From Dioszegia crocea (lineage: Eukaryota; Basidiomycota; Tremellomycetes; Tremellales; Bulleribasidiaceae): 64,000 nucleotides of DNA. A program made the position numbers and the translations under genes. Shown here one piece after another: positions 11,546 to 22,886 of this stretch. Where the stretch lies: contig BCKK01000002.1 of the NCBI GenBank assembly GCA_001600615.1, positions 216,809-280,808 of the forward strand. Direction: 5' to 3'. The notes under the pieces are model-generated. The model was given only the letters and a program-made list of their open reading frames with translations. It searched no databases and had not been told where the DNA came from. How positions within the stretch are numbered: position 1 is the stretch's first letter; the number at the start of each line of letters is the position of its first letter.

Positions 11546-13660
11546 TCTCGGATGCGTTGGGGGTATCACTGGTATTGGGACTTTGACTTTGTGCATGACT
11601 CTACTGGTCATCTAGCTATCGCGCTCTGTCACTAATGATGTGTTCGTCATGTGGATTATCCCTCGGTCTACTTTCCTTTTATCGTTCCCCTTCTGACGGA
11701 CAGACTACGTCTCCAATGAGGGATTGGACTTCGAATTCCCCTCTGCGAATGAGAACATGTTCACCCCTTGAGGATGATCACGAAGTGATGACATCGAAGG
11801 TCGACAGGATGCTGACATGGGTATAGTCAGGCCTGATTTAGCTAAGTGTCAGCCCAATGTCAGTCAGCCATGAAATTGCCGAATGTGGGCCATCTGAGGC
11901 CATCGGTGACACCGTACGGCCATCTCCCACGCTCTCCCACGTCAGCTCACGTCATTTATGCCGCAGCCCCGCACCCGAAAGAGGCGTCAGGGCAGTCGGT
12001 GGCGGGGCCGGGATGCCGTCACCGGCATGCGACATTCTAGCCCAGATCCAGCAATATTATCCTCGCCGTCTCGAATCTGGGGCTGTGCGTCTTGCAAGTC
12101 CTGTCATATCCACGGAATCGGCGTCACTGAGATGAGCTGGACCAACTCAATACGCTGGACATCCGGCATGTGACAGCCGTACATACAAACCCAAACTCTT
12201 GAGACACATGCTCGAGTCGGCGACCACATCATCATGGCCGGCGGCGGGACTCGCGTGATGGTCCTCAGCATACTAAATGTCTCAATCAGGACCTTTATGC
12301 ATAGTTTATAGAGTCCAGCAGCGTGATATGATGCCCCACTGAGGTCGACAGCGCTCGTCGCGACACAGGAGCTGACAGAGGGTAATATATCGTCACTTCT
12401 TCAGTGGCACATTGATGCCGTACTCGCCGGGAGCCCGCCGATTGCTGGAAACGGCAAGCTGCCAGCGAGATGAGTTCATGACCTACTCGCGCCAAGGCCC
12501 ACTCCCGGTGCATAAGATTACTCGTACACTCATATATAGCAATATCTGTACATTGTGTACTACTTGCCTGAATACTTGAGTGTACAACAACGCAGTCGAT
12601 TTGCGACCGAGCACCACTCCCCTGGCCCCTGACTCATCGAAGTGAAACACGTCTCCTCGGCCGCCACCTCTGCCGACGTTTATACCGCTGAGCCCCTCGG
12701 CCCTCGGGCCTCGGTCCTCGCCCTTCTCTTCGGGCCCCTTGGCGCTCGACTGCAAACGCAATCGTTTCACCACCAACACACTACGGCCATTCAGCACTCC
12801 ACCCTTGCAGTAATCGAACATGTCAGTACCCGTGCACATGATGTATCTGTGAAGATGGATTTGATCGACCACACGCGACTCTAGTCCGCCCAATCCTCTC
12901 GAAGCGCACCATGCTTCCTCGAATCCGATCAATAAAGGTACAAAAAGGTGAGCGTTGTCCTGTCCATTGTAGTGTTGCTTGGGCCCTTTTTTCGGAACGC
13001 GGAGCTTGATTTGGAGAAGGTTATTTGGGATTGGTGTGTGCAACAGGGATGGCTGTGTGTATGGAGTCGCGACGCCGTGCGATATCCGATCTCGGGCACC
13101 ACGCCGATAGTCTGGGCGTTTGTTGGAAGCCAGAAGGAGAAGGAAATAGGAACCGGGGTCCCTCAGCGGGGCCTTCTTTTTCCCCGACTCAACGTGAACC
13201 TTGTTCTTGTCCCTGTTCTCAGCAGCTTCTCATGATGGACATAGATGAACTTCCCATCTGGACACTGGCTGACTGTCTTTAGATCGCTTATAACCCCCTT
13301 GCCCAGTCAGATCCGCACTCGCACCCCCTCACACAATCTCCTTTGTGCCCGCGATCCTCCACAACCCTTTCCCCACAACGCCCCCTTCACAGCACCATCC
13401 TGATCGCGCGTCCTTCGCCCTGCTCAGCTGACCTCGGAATTCGGAGCCGCCCAGATAAGGGACAAAGGATTTTGGGGATATCCGAAAGGACCGTCATTGG
13501 TCTCAGCTTGAATCAGGACAGGGGCTAGCAAGGTCTCAGACTTTTTGGGGACCTGTGCCTGTGCTGTCAATTGTGAGTGATGCATCCTTTACCTCCCCAC
13601 CAATTTGCTCTCTACATCTGCATCGGGGCATAGGTCGCTGATAGTTGATAGACAGCCAAG
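11546..13660. other. Long non-coding region upstream of the Ecl1-like gene
   Basis: 2.1 kb with no exon I can support, the largest gap in the window. An uninterrupted 186-codon frame on the minus strand (12483-13043) has no recognisable domain or splice partner. The last 400 bases before the next gene are C/T-rich, as in long 5' leaders of tremellomycetes. It may hold an extended promoter, a long leader or a non-coding RNA. Confidence 0.45.
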
Positions 13661-15864
13661 ATGGAGACCGAAATCGGTATGGATGTGGCCTGGTGTCTTA
13701 CCTGTTCCAAAAGTACCGTACGTATGCCCTTTGAATCAGTAAAGCAAAGGCTCATTTTCAGCGCGATGGGCGAAACCCCTACTGTTCTGAGGTCTGCCGG
13801 CTCGCCGACTGTCAACCAATGCCCTCCTCGTCATCGAGGTTTCCCCATACCTCACCCGTCCCTGCAGCTCTTTACTCCCCCAACTCCATGAAATCCCTTG
13901 ATCGGCGACGCTCAAGTGCATCCCCTACAAAAGCTGCCGCATCGCGCCCATCATTTGCGACTCGAGCTACCGCCTACCTCCCATCTGCATCGGAAGCTGC
14001 CTTCAGTCCCCCTAAAATATCAGCTAAAACACCTCGCGATCGTCGCGCATTCTCCTTCCCATCTGCTCCCAATTCCCCGCCGCTCCTCTTTCCTCTCAGG
14101 GAACATCGCGGAAGTACTACTCTACCTCCATTCGTTCGTAAGGACATCATCGCCAGTATGACTCCGAAGTCTCCGGCCTTGGATTCAGTCAAGGAGGACA
14201 CTGGCAGGTTTCAGCAAATCCTAGCTGCGAGACTCAGCAAGTCTACAGGAGGGGCCAACACACCTGGGACAGCTGCTGAGTCTGTGTTCCTGTCGACATC
14301 GGAAAGCAGCGAAGACGAGGAGGAGATTCCTGCACACCCTCCACTGCCAATCTTGGTCTCACCTGCGCGTGTGAACGATGGGACCGGTCTCACCACGCAA
14401 TTCTCCACCCTCCGATCCCACCTCTCCCTCGGTCGTGCCAATTCCCTTCAATCCCGCAGCACTTCCAACTCTCCCGTCGCCGCGATGGTCGTTTCGTCTG
14501 CCTCCTCGCGAAGCAGGGAAGACATCATCAGCTGGGCGAAGGCGATTGATCGCCGAAATGGGGCGGATATCGAGGAGGAGGATTTTTCGCGGGGTCGTCC
14601 AAGGACAACGAGAGTGAGCAGCCTCGCCAGGCTGCCCCCTCCTTCTTGCGAACCCCTTGATGAAGACTCTGCGGACGATATCTCAGTTGAGAATGATGGC
14701 GGAAGTAATGGGATGGGTACCACACCAAAAGGCAGGATTGGTTCGGCGCTGGCGGGGCTCAGCGGGTACGGAATGGGGTCGATTGTCAAAGCTTTGACAT
14801 CGGTGACTGCTTCGCCTCATCGACCCGCTACGCTTCGTAAACCCATCACTTCTGGCCGTCCGGGCTCATCTACCTCCGACTTTGCTGTTGCTCCATCCCC
14901 AGCCGAGGTTGCCAAAGTCGATGTCGTCGCTAGCACAATGTCCCCCGACGATGCTCCACCCTCTCACTATATGGGCGGGGGAACAGCCACCTTATCCACA
15001 GTCTCTTTCTCCGAGGCGATTGATCCTTCGATCAGTGGGACTCAAGACCAGGTCGAGATCGCGACCGACGATGGCGGCATGTCGGCCACGTCTTCGGGCT
15101 TCGGACGCCAACGCCATCGAAAGGTGCCATCGCGCAAAGGAAGCGTCGCATACACACCTCCACCAATTCCAGATCAGAGACAGCGTCCGGCGCTATCCAC
15201 TCGTCCTGTCACCTCTACAATCTGGAATCTGTCCAGCTACTTTACCCGATTCTCCCCTTTCGCCATCTCTTCCGCCATCTCCCCCTACACCCCTTTCGGC
15301 GCACAGCAGAGCCGCCCCTCACCCCCTACCCAGAACTCGAGTGGCTCAGCCGTACCCTCGCTAGTATCGTCGGCGGCCACTGCCACCCCCGAAGACCAGG
15401 CTACTGTGCCCCTTCCCGCGGTCCGGTCCCGGCCGGATACCCCTGAAAGTCCCGCTCAGCAGCTGGTGCGATCGATCCCGATGGATATTGCCATGCCCCC
15501 TTGCCCCATCGAAGAAAGTACGGACTTTCACATTCAACAATCTCATGCGGATCGTAATCGGGTCCGATCTTCTCGCTCCCGTGCGAGGAGTAGGTCCAGG
15601 CGGAGAAGCAGAAGTAGAAGTCCCTCTGCCGGACGAATAGCTGAGGGCTACTTCCCGCCACTGGCGCAGTTCGAGGACTTGGGCAAAGGTGTGGGGATGT
15701 CGAATCAGGATCCGGACGCAGATGCGGATGTCAGTGACGAAGAGGGAGAGGTACTCGGCAGAGGCAGAGACAAAGTGAAGGAGCGGGGCAGGGGCCGGGA
15801 TACTGCGTCGGATAGGGAGAGGGGGCGGGGGAGGGGCAGAGACCGGTCTGTTAAGGTGATATGA
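13661..15864 (+). CDS. Ecl1-like cysteine-motif protein with long disordered RS-rich tail
   Basis: Exons 13661-13717 and 13762-15864 give 719 residues. The 57-nt first exon is essential: it brings the N-terminal pattern C12-x2-C15-x11-C27-x3-C31 (WCLTCSK...YCSEVCR), which resembles the zinc-binding core of the Ecl1 family (extender of chronological lifespan, nutrient-starvation regulators in yeasts). The other roughly 680 residues are Ser/Pro-rich and predicted disordered. An Arg-Ser repeat block lies near residues 620-645, followed by acidic stretches and an Arg-Gly-rich C-terminus. Known yeast Ecl1 proteins are about 80-150 residues, so this one is unusually long. The family call rests only on the short motif; another zinc-knuckle protein is possible. 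Confidence 0.6.
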
Positions 15865-16217
15865 CCAAGCGGAGTCAGGAGCTTGGGAACACAACGGCTA
15901 CCACAATTCTCTCCGGGTTGGGTTATGGGTTTATACACATACACGGTCTTGCATTTGTACATTTCATATCACGTCTGATGGGCAGGAGTTGTATACTATT
16001 GTAGGCGTCATGGAAGGACCTAAAAGATGCATTTCTCACCACCTCCCTCGACACATGTTATCTGGACCGATGGCCGAGGCACGTAAAGAAACGCTGGCGC
16101 GGTGGCGAAAGCGCAACTCGCAAGTGTTGGGATGATGCAAGCGATTCAACTCCAACATTACCTCTCCCATCCAAAGTGTAGCCGTCTTCAACACAATCCG
16201 GTATACATCATTCGGTA
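15865..16217. other. Intergenic region
   Basis: Tail of the Ecl1-like gene and promoter of the PPPDE gene. Nothing further recognised. Confidence 0.5.
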
Positions 16218-18255
16218 ATGGCTCCCGTCAAGCTCTATGTTTATGATCTGTCGCGAGGTATGGCAAAGTCCATGTCTCTGGCGTTAACGGGGAAGCAGAT
16301 TGACGGGATATGGTGAGTCTCCGCCTGTACATCGGGTCAAACGCTGCGAATCGCTCCTGCGATGGGATATAACCTGTGTGCTGACGAGTGGATAGGCACA
16401 CCTCAGTCGTCGTCTTTGGCCGAGAAACCTTCTTCGGACAAGGCATACTCCACGCCATTCCGGGTCAGACTCATCATGGTCAACCGCAACAGATTCTCGA
16501 TATGGGCGAGACACAGCTGGACGAAGAAACATTCAACGAGTACATCGAGAGTATGTCTGAGGAGTATACGGCGGAGAAGTACCACTTGATGGAATTCAAC
16601 TGTAATCACTTTACGGCGGACGTTATTGGATTTCTTACTGGTGGTGTCATCCCTGAGTGGATCAGCGGTGAGTCCAAAGCCTCACGCGAGCCTGATCAGT
16701 ATGGCTGATACTGTTAGGTCTGCCAGCAGAGTTCCTCGCGACGCCCTTCGGGCAGCAGCTCAGACCTATGATTGATCAGATGTTCCGTGGCCGATCCTCC
16801 GCCGAGCATCGGATCAATCCGCAGACTGGGACCAGCACGCCTGCCTTGCCTACCCCTCCTGCGACTCGCTCGACCACGCCCTCAGCTGCATCCCTTCTGA
16901 ACTCCGTCGCGCAAGCTGCTACTGGCACTCCCGGATCGTCAAGCGCTGTGCCAACTCTGAAACCCCTCAGCTCCCCTCTTGCACTCGTCACTTCCCTCTC
17001 ACACTTCTCGTCAATCCTATCCCAGAACACAGCTGTCATTGTCAACTTTACCAATACTCCAACATGTCCACCCTGCCGTGCAATTAAGCCGGTCTACGAA
17101 TCCCTAGCGGCGGATCTGGCGCCGACCTACGCCTCCAAGGGCGTCAGATTTGTGGAGATCGAGCTAGGGATGGGCGAGGGCAGGGACATAGCTGGACGGC
17201 ATGGAGTGTCCGCTACACCCACATTCCAATTCTTCAGGGGCGGAAAGAAGGTGGACGAACTGAAGGGTGCGAGCAAGCGGGATCTGGAGGCGAAGGTGGA
17301 GAGTTTCTTGGAGGATACTTTTCCACGTCACAGGCATCGGCGAGTGTATCTTCCGACGATGGAGAGTCTTCCTACGGATCCGATCAGAAATTCGAATATC
17401 CCCAATTATTCCGCTCTACTTGGCAAGCTAGAGGGATTTGCAGGTACGGTACCTGGATCTGATGGAGTCAAGGCGTTGAAGGAGAAAGTGGTACCCTTAC
17501 TGGAAGGCAAAGTGGGAGGAGATCCTCAGAGAAGGGAGGTCTTTGATGATTGGGTTCAGTCGACGGTGGTCCTTCTGGGGGCATTGAAGCCTGGGGAAAC
17601 TTTCCCTGTCATCGATCTATGGCGCGTGGGCCTGCTCCAACCCGCTGTCGTCAACCTTCTTACACTCGCCTTGTCCCCTACCTCACCCGACACTGCAGAA
17701 CCTATCGGTCCTATTCTAGCCCTCGCTTCATCGACCCTGAAATCCACAGGATCAGATAGTCCCAAACCGTTCCTCCTCACTGTTCTTCGGACCCTTACCA
17801 ACCTTCTCGCGTCTCTCCCACTCGCCAATCTCATTCTCGGCACTGTCACCTCTTTGCAGTCGGACCTTGTCTCCGTACTGGTCGACTCCATTCTTCATTC
17901 CGACGCAGCTGTACGCTCTGCAGCGGGTGGTGTCGCCGTTAATCTGGCGAATTGGCGGCATAGGTCCGCCAAGGCTACCGGGATGCCCGTCGAGGAGGCA
18001 GAGGAGCATGAATGGGAGGTGGAAGTTTTGAGTGCGCTGGTGGAGGCACTCGGAAGTGAGGCTGACGAGGAGGTCAGCCATCGGTTGTTGGTTGCTCTTG
18101 CACAGTTGTGCTACCTAGCACCGGGCTATGAGGAAAGTCTAGCGCCGCTGCTGGAAGTTCTGGGGGCGAAGGAGGTCATAAGGGGAAGAATAGCGGGATG
18201 GAAGAAGAAGGAGGTTAAAAAGCTTGCGGAGGAGATCACAGGGAAGCTGATATAG
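16218..18255 (+). CDS. PPPDE (DeSI-type) peptidase - thioredoxin - PUL domain fusion
   Basis: Exons 16218-16312, 16396-16667 and 16718-18255 encode 634 residues. Residues 1-150 form a PPPDE/DeSI papain-fold cysteine peptidase: [10 protein letters not shown] start, catalytic His33 in WHTSVVVFG and Cys101 in FNCNHF. DeSI enzymes act as deSUMOylating or deubiquitinating isopeptidases or depalmitoylases. A Ser/Thr/Pro linker leads to a thioredoxin-like domain with CPPC at about 238-241 and the cis-proline loop ATPTFQFF. From about residue 345 to the end is an ARM-like PUL domain, the module by which Ufd3/PLAA-type proteins bind Cdc48/p97. The combination points to ubiquitin/SUMO-linked protein turnover in cytosol or nucleus. 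The real substrate is unknown. Confidence 0.88.
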
Positions 18256-18702
18256 TGCATTGGTCTAGTATTCCATAAGCATGTCTATATATCTGCCTTT
18301 GCTATCGTCGCGCGTTAGCGAGGTAAAGACATTATCCCAGCTTTCGCGATCTTATCATGCCATTCATATCTTGCCACCTTCATCCTTTAACGATCCGAGA
18401 CCTGTTCATATGAACTACCTGTTGTGCAAGTCTTGCGGTAGTAGCCTAGTCTTCCAGCGCGGCTCTGCTCCTCTCTGCTCCCACGTTCCGCCACATAACA
18501 TGGTTACGGCATTTTGCAAACGTGGCACTTTGACCTCCACATTCCTCGTTTCGGATCTTCAACCTCGCCACTCTCACTCTCTTCAAGTCTGAATCTGCTG
18601 ACTTCTGATACCTTGCATGACAACTACTATATAGAAACTACCCTGCCCTATCTCCTGACATGTACATTCACTCCAAATCCCCTGGAACCGACTGTTGGAC
18701 AC
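18256..18702. other. Convergent intergenic region
   Basis: Between the stop codons of the PPPDE fusion (+) and the sugar transporter (-). No coding exon or repeat seen; presumably both 3' UTRs. Confidence 0.5.
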
Positions 18703-20769
18703 CTAGTGGGCCATTGCGCCCGAAAGACCTGCAGCAGCTGCGTCTCGCTCTGCTGCAGCGAACTCGTCGACCTTGGTGGTCTTGAACTTGCGCGCAGGCA
18801 CTCTGTCCTCAAAGAGAACGTCGAGCTCTCCGTACGTCCTTCCTAGCAATGTCAGCTCCCTCAGGAGATGAAGCAGAAGAAAAAATAGACTTACCCTTAG
18901 GTTCGGGCAAACGGTAGTAGGTCCAGACAATGCCGATGACGCTGCAGCCGGCCCAGAGGTAACCTGACTTGGGTCCCCAGTTCTGACAAGGGTCAGCTAT
19001 ACTGCAGCCAACCAATGGGATAAGGAAGACTTACCCAGGCGGTAGGGTTGAGCATGTAGGGGTTGAGGAAAGAGACAACAATACCACCGACGTTGTCTGA
19101 GGCGTCAGCGGGAGTTCTTGAGAAGGTGAGTGACCGGAAAGACTCACACAAGTTACGGGCGAGGACGACAGTCTTTGACCGGAGACGAGTCGAACCCATT
19201 TCGGCGACGAGAGCTGACATATCAGCAAAGAACAACAACAGAAAAGCAAACACCACTCACAGTAGCAGACGGGCCCGACAGTGATATCGTATGTGAATGT
19301 GAAGATGATGAGGATGGCCCCGGTGGCGTAGCCCTGGCCAGTGCTTTTGGGGATCGTTCCGAGAATACCAGTGAGAAGCATCAAGCCGCAGAGGATCATT
19401 TCGCCGTACAAGTAGAGATCGCGACGACCGAAGGGCTTCATGAGGAACCAGGAAGATACAGTCCCGATACCGCCGATGACGAACATGATCAAGTTGAGGG
19501 TCGAGGCCTGATAGTCAGTTCAAGTCAAAGCGGGACTGGGTGGAACTCACAGCTTCAGCGGTAAGACCGGCAGACTCCAAGAAATAGGTGGCCGAACCCA
19601 TGAGAGGCGAACCACAGGTGGTCTGGATGAGCCAAACAATGCAAGCGATTTCGGTTCGACGAAGGTTGGTGCCCTTGAAGCAGTCCCAGTAGGAGGATCC
19701 GATTTCGGCGGCCTTCTCGAGTTCATTGGTGTGGTGCATCATGGCGACCTGCTTGCGGGCGAAGTCCTCGGGGACACCAGTGACAAGCTTGTTGATGGCC
19801 TTCTCAGCGTCGGCGAATCGTCCCTTTCGGGTCAACCACCAAGGACTGCGACTGTCAGCGCGAGCTAGCATGAAAAGGAGAAGACTTACGATTCTGGAGC
19901 CAAGAGGATACCGAAGAAGATGGGGATAGGCCAGATCCACTGAATGGCAAAGGGGATCTTGTATGCCCATTCGGTTGTGTTGTTGATGAGGGCTCGGTTG
20001 ACACCGGAGCAGATGATCTGACCAATGACCCAGCACAAGTTGACGTAGGTGGTAAGGAAGGGTCGAATTTGAACGGGCATGACCTCGGCGGCGTAAGAGA
20101 CAGTCATGGTCTGGAAAGTACCCCAGGGGAAACCGAGGAGGAGGTAACCGACGAGGAGCATGGGGAGGTTGACGGCGAAGAATTGGATGAAGAGGAAACC
20201 GGTGAGGCAGACGAGAGCGGTCATCATGGTGGGTCGATATCCGAATCGCTCCGAGGCCCAACCAGTCACCTGAAGACCGATAATCTGACCGACGGAGGCG
20301 CAAGAGCCGAGAGCGATCTGCCACTGGGCAGGGATCTGGTACTTGCCGCCGATGGGGTCGAATTCACCGAATCGAGCTGACACGTTAGCTGCTGTCCAAG
20401 AGTCTGGGACGAGAGACTGACCTGCGAAAGCTTGGTTGGCGTAGAATTGACCAAGAAGGAGAGTGTCATACCCTTCCATAATGATAGCACTGGAACGTCA
20501 GCCCATGGCACAAATTACCGGAGAGGAAGGTGTTAGACTCACGCAGAGAAGATGATAGAGTAGATGACACCCTTCTTGTACATCTTCAGCGCATCGGTGA
20601 TGGACTGAGCTTTCTGACCTTCTACGGCATCGACGGCATCCCCGATGAAGTCGTTGTAGTTGGCTGATATGGTTGGCCGTCTGCCTTTGTCGTCGTAGCC
20701 GAGGTCCTCGACATGGTGGCCGCCGCCTAGATTCTTGATATCCTTCTCCTCGTCAAGGTGAGATGACAT
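18703..20769 (-). CDS. MFS sugar transporter, alpha-glucoside/maltose permease type
   Basis: Proton symporter family protein of the plasma membrane. Nine exons: 20769-20543, 20489-20422, 20376-19890, 19845-19551, 19507-19261, 19213-19148, 19096-19035, 18982-18895, 18842-18703 (559 residues). Sugar-porter signatures are present: MEGYDTLLLGQFYANQAF in TM1, SERFGYR after TM2, PESPWWLTRKGR after TM6, GRRDLYLYG, and PEPKGRTYGELDVLFE after TM12. The long acidic N-terminus with a DAVEGQKAQSITDALKMYKKG stretch is typical of fungal maltose/general alpha-glucoside permeases rather than hexose carriers. No linked glucosidase gene is present, so the substrate is inferred from family only. Confidence 0.88.
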
Positions 20770-21812
20770 GTTGGCGGAGTGTGTAGGTGTAGTAGAGAAG
20801 AGCTGGGGGAATGTGGTGTGTTGCCGCTCACTCCATCTGACTGGTTTAGTTATATAATCTGGCCAAGACTGAGACAGGAGCAGCTGCCGGTGAAAATGCA
20901 GTCGCGAAGGCCCGTGCCTGAAGTTGCAGATCTTCCGAAGATGGGCCTTGGAGCGATCTAGCGGCTCCGCTGCGGAACCTCTTCACTGGCGCTAGTCAAC
21001 GTCAGAAATAGTGACTTCGCCGATCAGGATCTTGTGAAAATGGCTGGGAGACGTCTAGAATGGCTCTCGGCGCAACTTCGGCCAAATTCGTTTCAGGTTA
21101 TTCTCAGTCATTTCTCGTAAAAGACCCCATGACCTCCCAAGACCGAAGCGGCAAATGATGGAGTCCCCGGCGGAACACGGTTGGCCACCGAGGGCCACCG
21201 CGAGGACCCCGCGTTAGCGCGCACTTGCCGCAGGACTTGATCCGCCATTAGGCCGTAGTCCGCCTTGGACCTGTCTTGGAGGTACTGTGCTCTTGGCCCG
21301 CGCCTGCCAGTGTCTGCCCCAGCTCAATCGCTACGCAGGCGAAGTTCTGCGAAGTTGCGCCGGCACATGATCAGTACATTTGCATGTCCCCGTACCGTAA
21401 TGGTGGCGTTGATCGATTGATGAAGCTGAAGCGCGTGCCTGGCTGCGTGCCTGATGCAGTTGCACAGCCGAATCATCACACGATGCACAAAGGTCTCAAG
21501 GCTAGTCTCGTCGCCAGATTCCCCTCGTGGCACTTTTACAAGCTTCTAACTCCCGGCCGTTCTCGGTGAGCTACGCCGCTACGCCTTGATCCACTTATCA
21601 GCACATGGTGCGCAGCGCGGACTGATCGAGATCAGACGGAGGAGGGGCCCTATCTGACGGTGCTTTTGTACGATGAGGACTGTATCTGACGAAAACTTGC
21701 TGGATACATATCCTATGTAGATACATCTATGTGTTATGAATGGAGTCTGAAATTTTAATGGCTACAGAGGAAAGATATCGATCAAAGTCCAGTGAAAGTA
21801 GCCGATTACCGC
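20770..21812. promoter_or_regulatory. Upstream region of the sugar transporter
   Basis: About 1 kb upstream of the transporter start, also containing the 3' flank of the CPL1-like gene. It has no supported exon. On the transporter's strand it holds two matches to the SYGGRG carbon-repressor (CreA/Mig1) consensus, at 21165-21170 and 21207-21212, in a GC-rich patch. The motif is short, so chance matches are likely; glucose repression is only a suggestion. Confidence 0.3.
20851..20857 (-). promoter_or_regulatory. TATA-like box of the sugar transporter
   Basis: A TTATATA element about 80 nt before the transporter ATG, a normal place for a core promoter of a regulated gene. Confidence 0.4.
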
Positions 21813-22886
21813 CTATTTGGCCCCCCTAGTCTTCTTCCCCGCCTTTATGCACTTGCCCTCGCCCAAGTTCCATCCCTTCTTGCATACCGATGCGGTGCAC
21901 TGACCAGACATACAGGTGACTGCGCCCATTGGGATACCGGGAAGAGCCGAACAGCTGATTCTGTCAGTTAAGGTATGTGTGATATTGACGTTTGACTCAC
22001 TCAGTGCCGACGATGGCATTTCTCGATGGAGGTGTTCGGGCGGTGGTGTAGACGCCAAACATGCAACCACCACAAGACTCTGGTATATCAGCTTGCCTCA
22101 ACTTGAAATGCAGGTCTGCTACACACCAAGCTCAGCTGAGACATCGAGACACTCGTACGCATCGACTCCCTCTACCCTACACGCCACCATCCGGTTTGGG
22201 CACAACTCCTCGACCAACGCTCTCCGCCTGGACGCCATCCGCTCCTTCAATTTCCGTTTGTGTTGCGCGTCCTGGCTCGGCTTGGGCTCGCGGACGTAGT
22301 AGTAGTAGGACGTATAGGTGTCATGTCCGCCACAAGTCGTCGACTCGGTTGAGGTAGGAAGGGAACCGGCGCAGCCACATTGCCATGCGCCAGTTTCGGT
22401 CTGGGAAGTGAAGGTGTAGGAGTTGCCGGACTGCTTGCAGTGGTCATAGCACTGGTCGGGCTGGAGGCTGACCCAGTTGGCATCGATCCCGGCGGTCTTC
22501 TGGTAGCAGGCATCACTTGCGTATAGGGTGTCGAGATCCTGAATAGCAAAGTTGCCGGCGGTGCACATCTTGCCAACAGAGGTATCGTATTCGGAGCTGG
22601 ACGAACTGAGGGTGTTGGCGCAGGAACAAGACACAGTATCGCCATCGTTGGCCGGGACCTCGGTGAAGGAGTATGCGAAACCAGCACAGGCAGCCTAACA
22701 AGTCAGCGGTGACCCCTTAACATGGCACAGAGGATGACTCACATTACATTTCTCGTACGGGGTGCTAGTGACCGTGACTACGGGATCGTTGGGACTGACA
22801 GTGCTGCAGCCCACGAATGTCGCAGACTGTACCCCCGTAGTGAAGAGTAAGGCGACGAGGAGATAGAGCGAGCGTGAGGTGCGCAT
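21813..22886 (-). CDS. Secreted Cys-rich protein with C-terminal CPL1-like domain
   Basis: Exons 22886-22743, 22694-22127, 22079-22001 and 21954-21813 give 310 residues. An N-terminal signal peptide (SLYLLVALLFTTGVQSA) is followed by about 170 residues with many paired cysteines (CSCAN, CYDHC, WQCGC) that resemble WSC-type modules. Then comes a very basic linker (HKRKLKERMASRRR) with possible Kex2 sites. The last third matches the CPL1-like domain: LCPNRMVAC, ECLD, ESCGGC, DCSALPG, a C-x4-C pair and a final C. The domain is named after Cryptococcus neoformans Cpl1, a secreted protein linked to capsule and host interaction, but it is widespread in harmless basidiomycetes. The last intron acceptor was chosen to restore DCSALPG. 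Confidence 0.82.

Noticed and set aside
12483..13043. 186-codon frame on the minus strand in the long gap
   Set aside because: No domain, no splice partner and poor codon pattern; probably a chance frame.
15571..15640. SR splicing factor call from the Arg-Ser block
   Set aside because: There is no RNA-recognition motif; the only ordered motif is the N-terminal cysteine pattern.
18703..22886. Sugar-utilisation gene cluster around the transporter
   Set aside because: Neighbours are a PPPDE fusion and a CPL1-like protein; no glycosidase or regulator of sugar use is linked.
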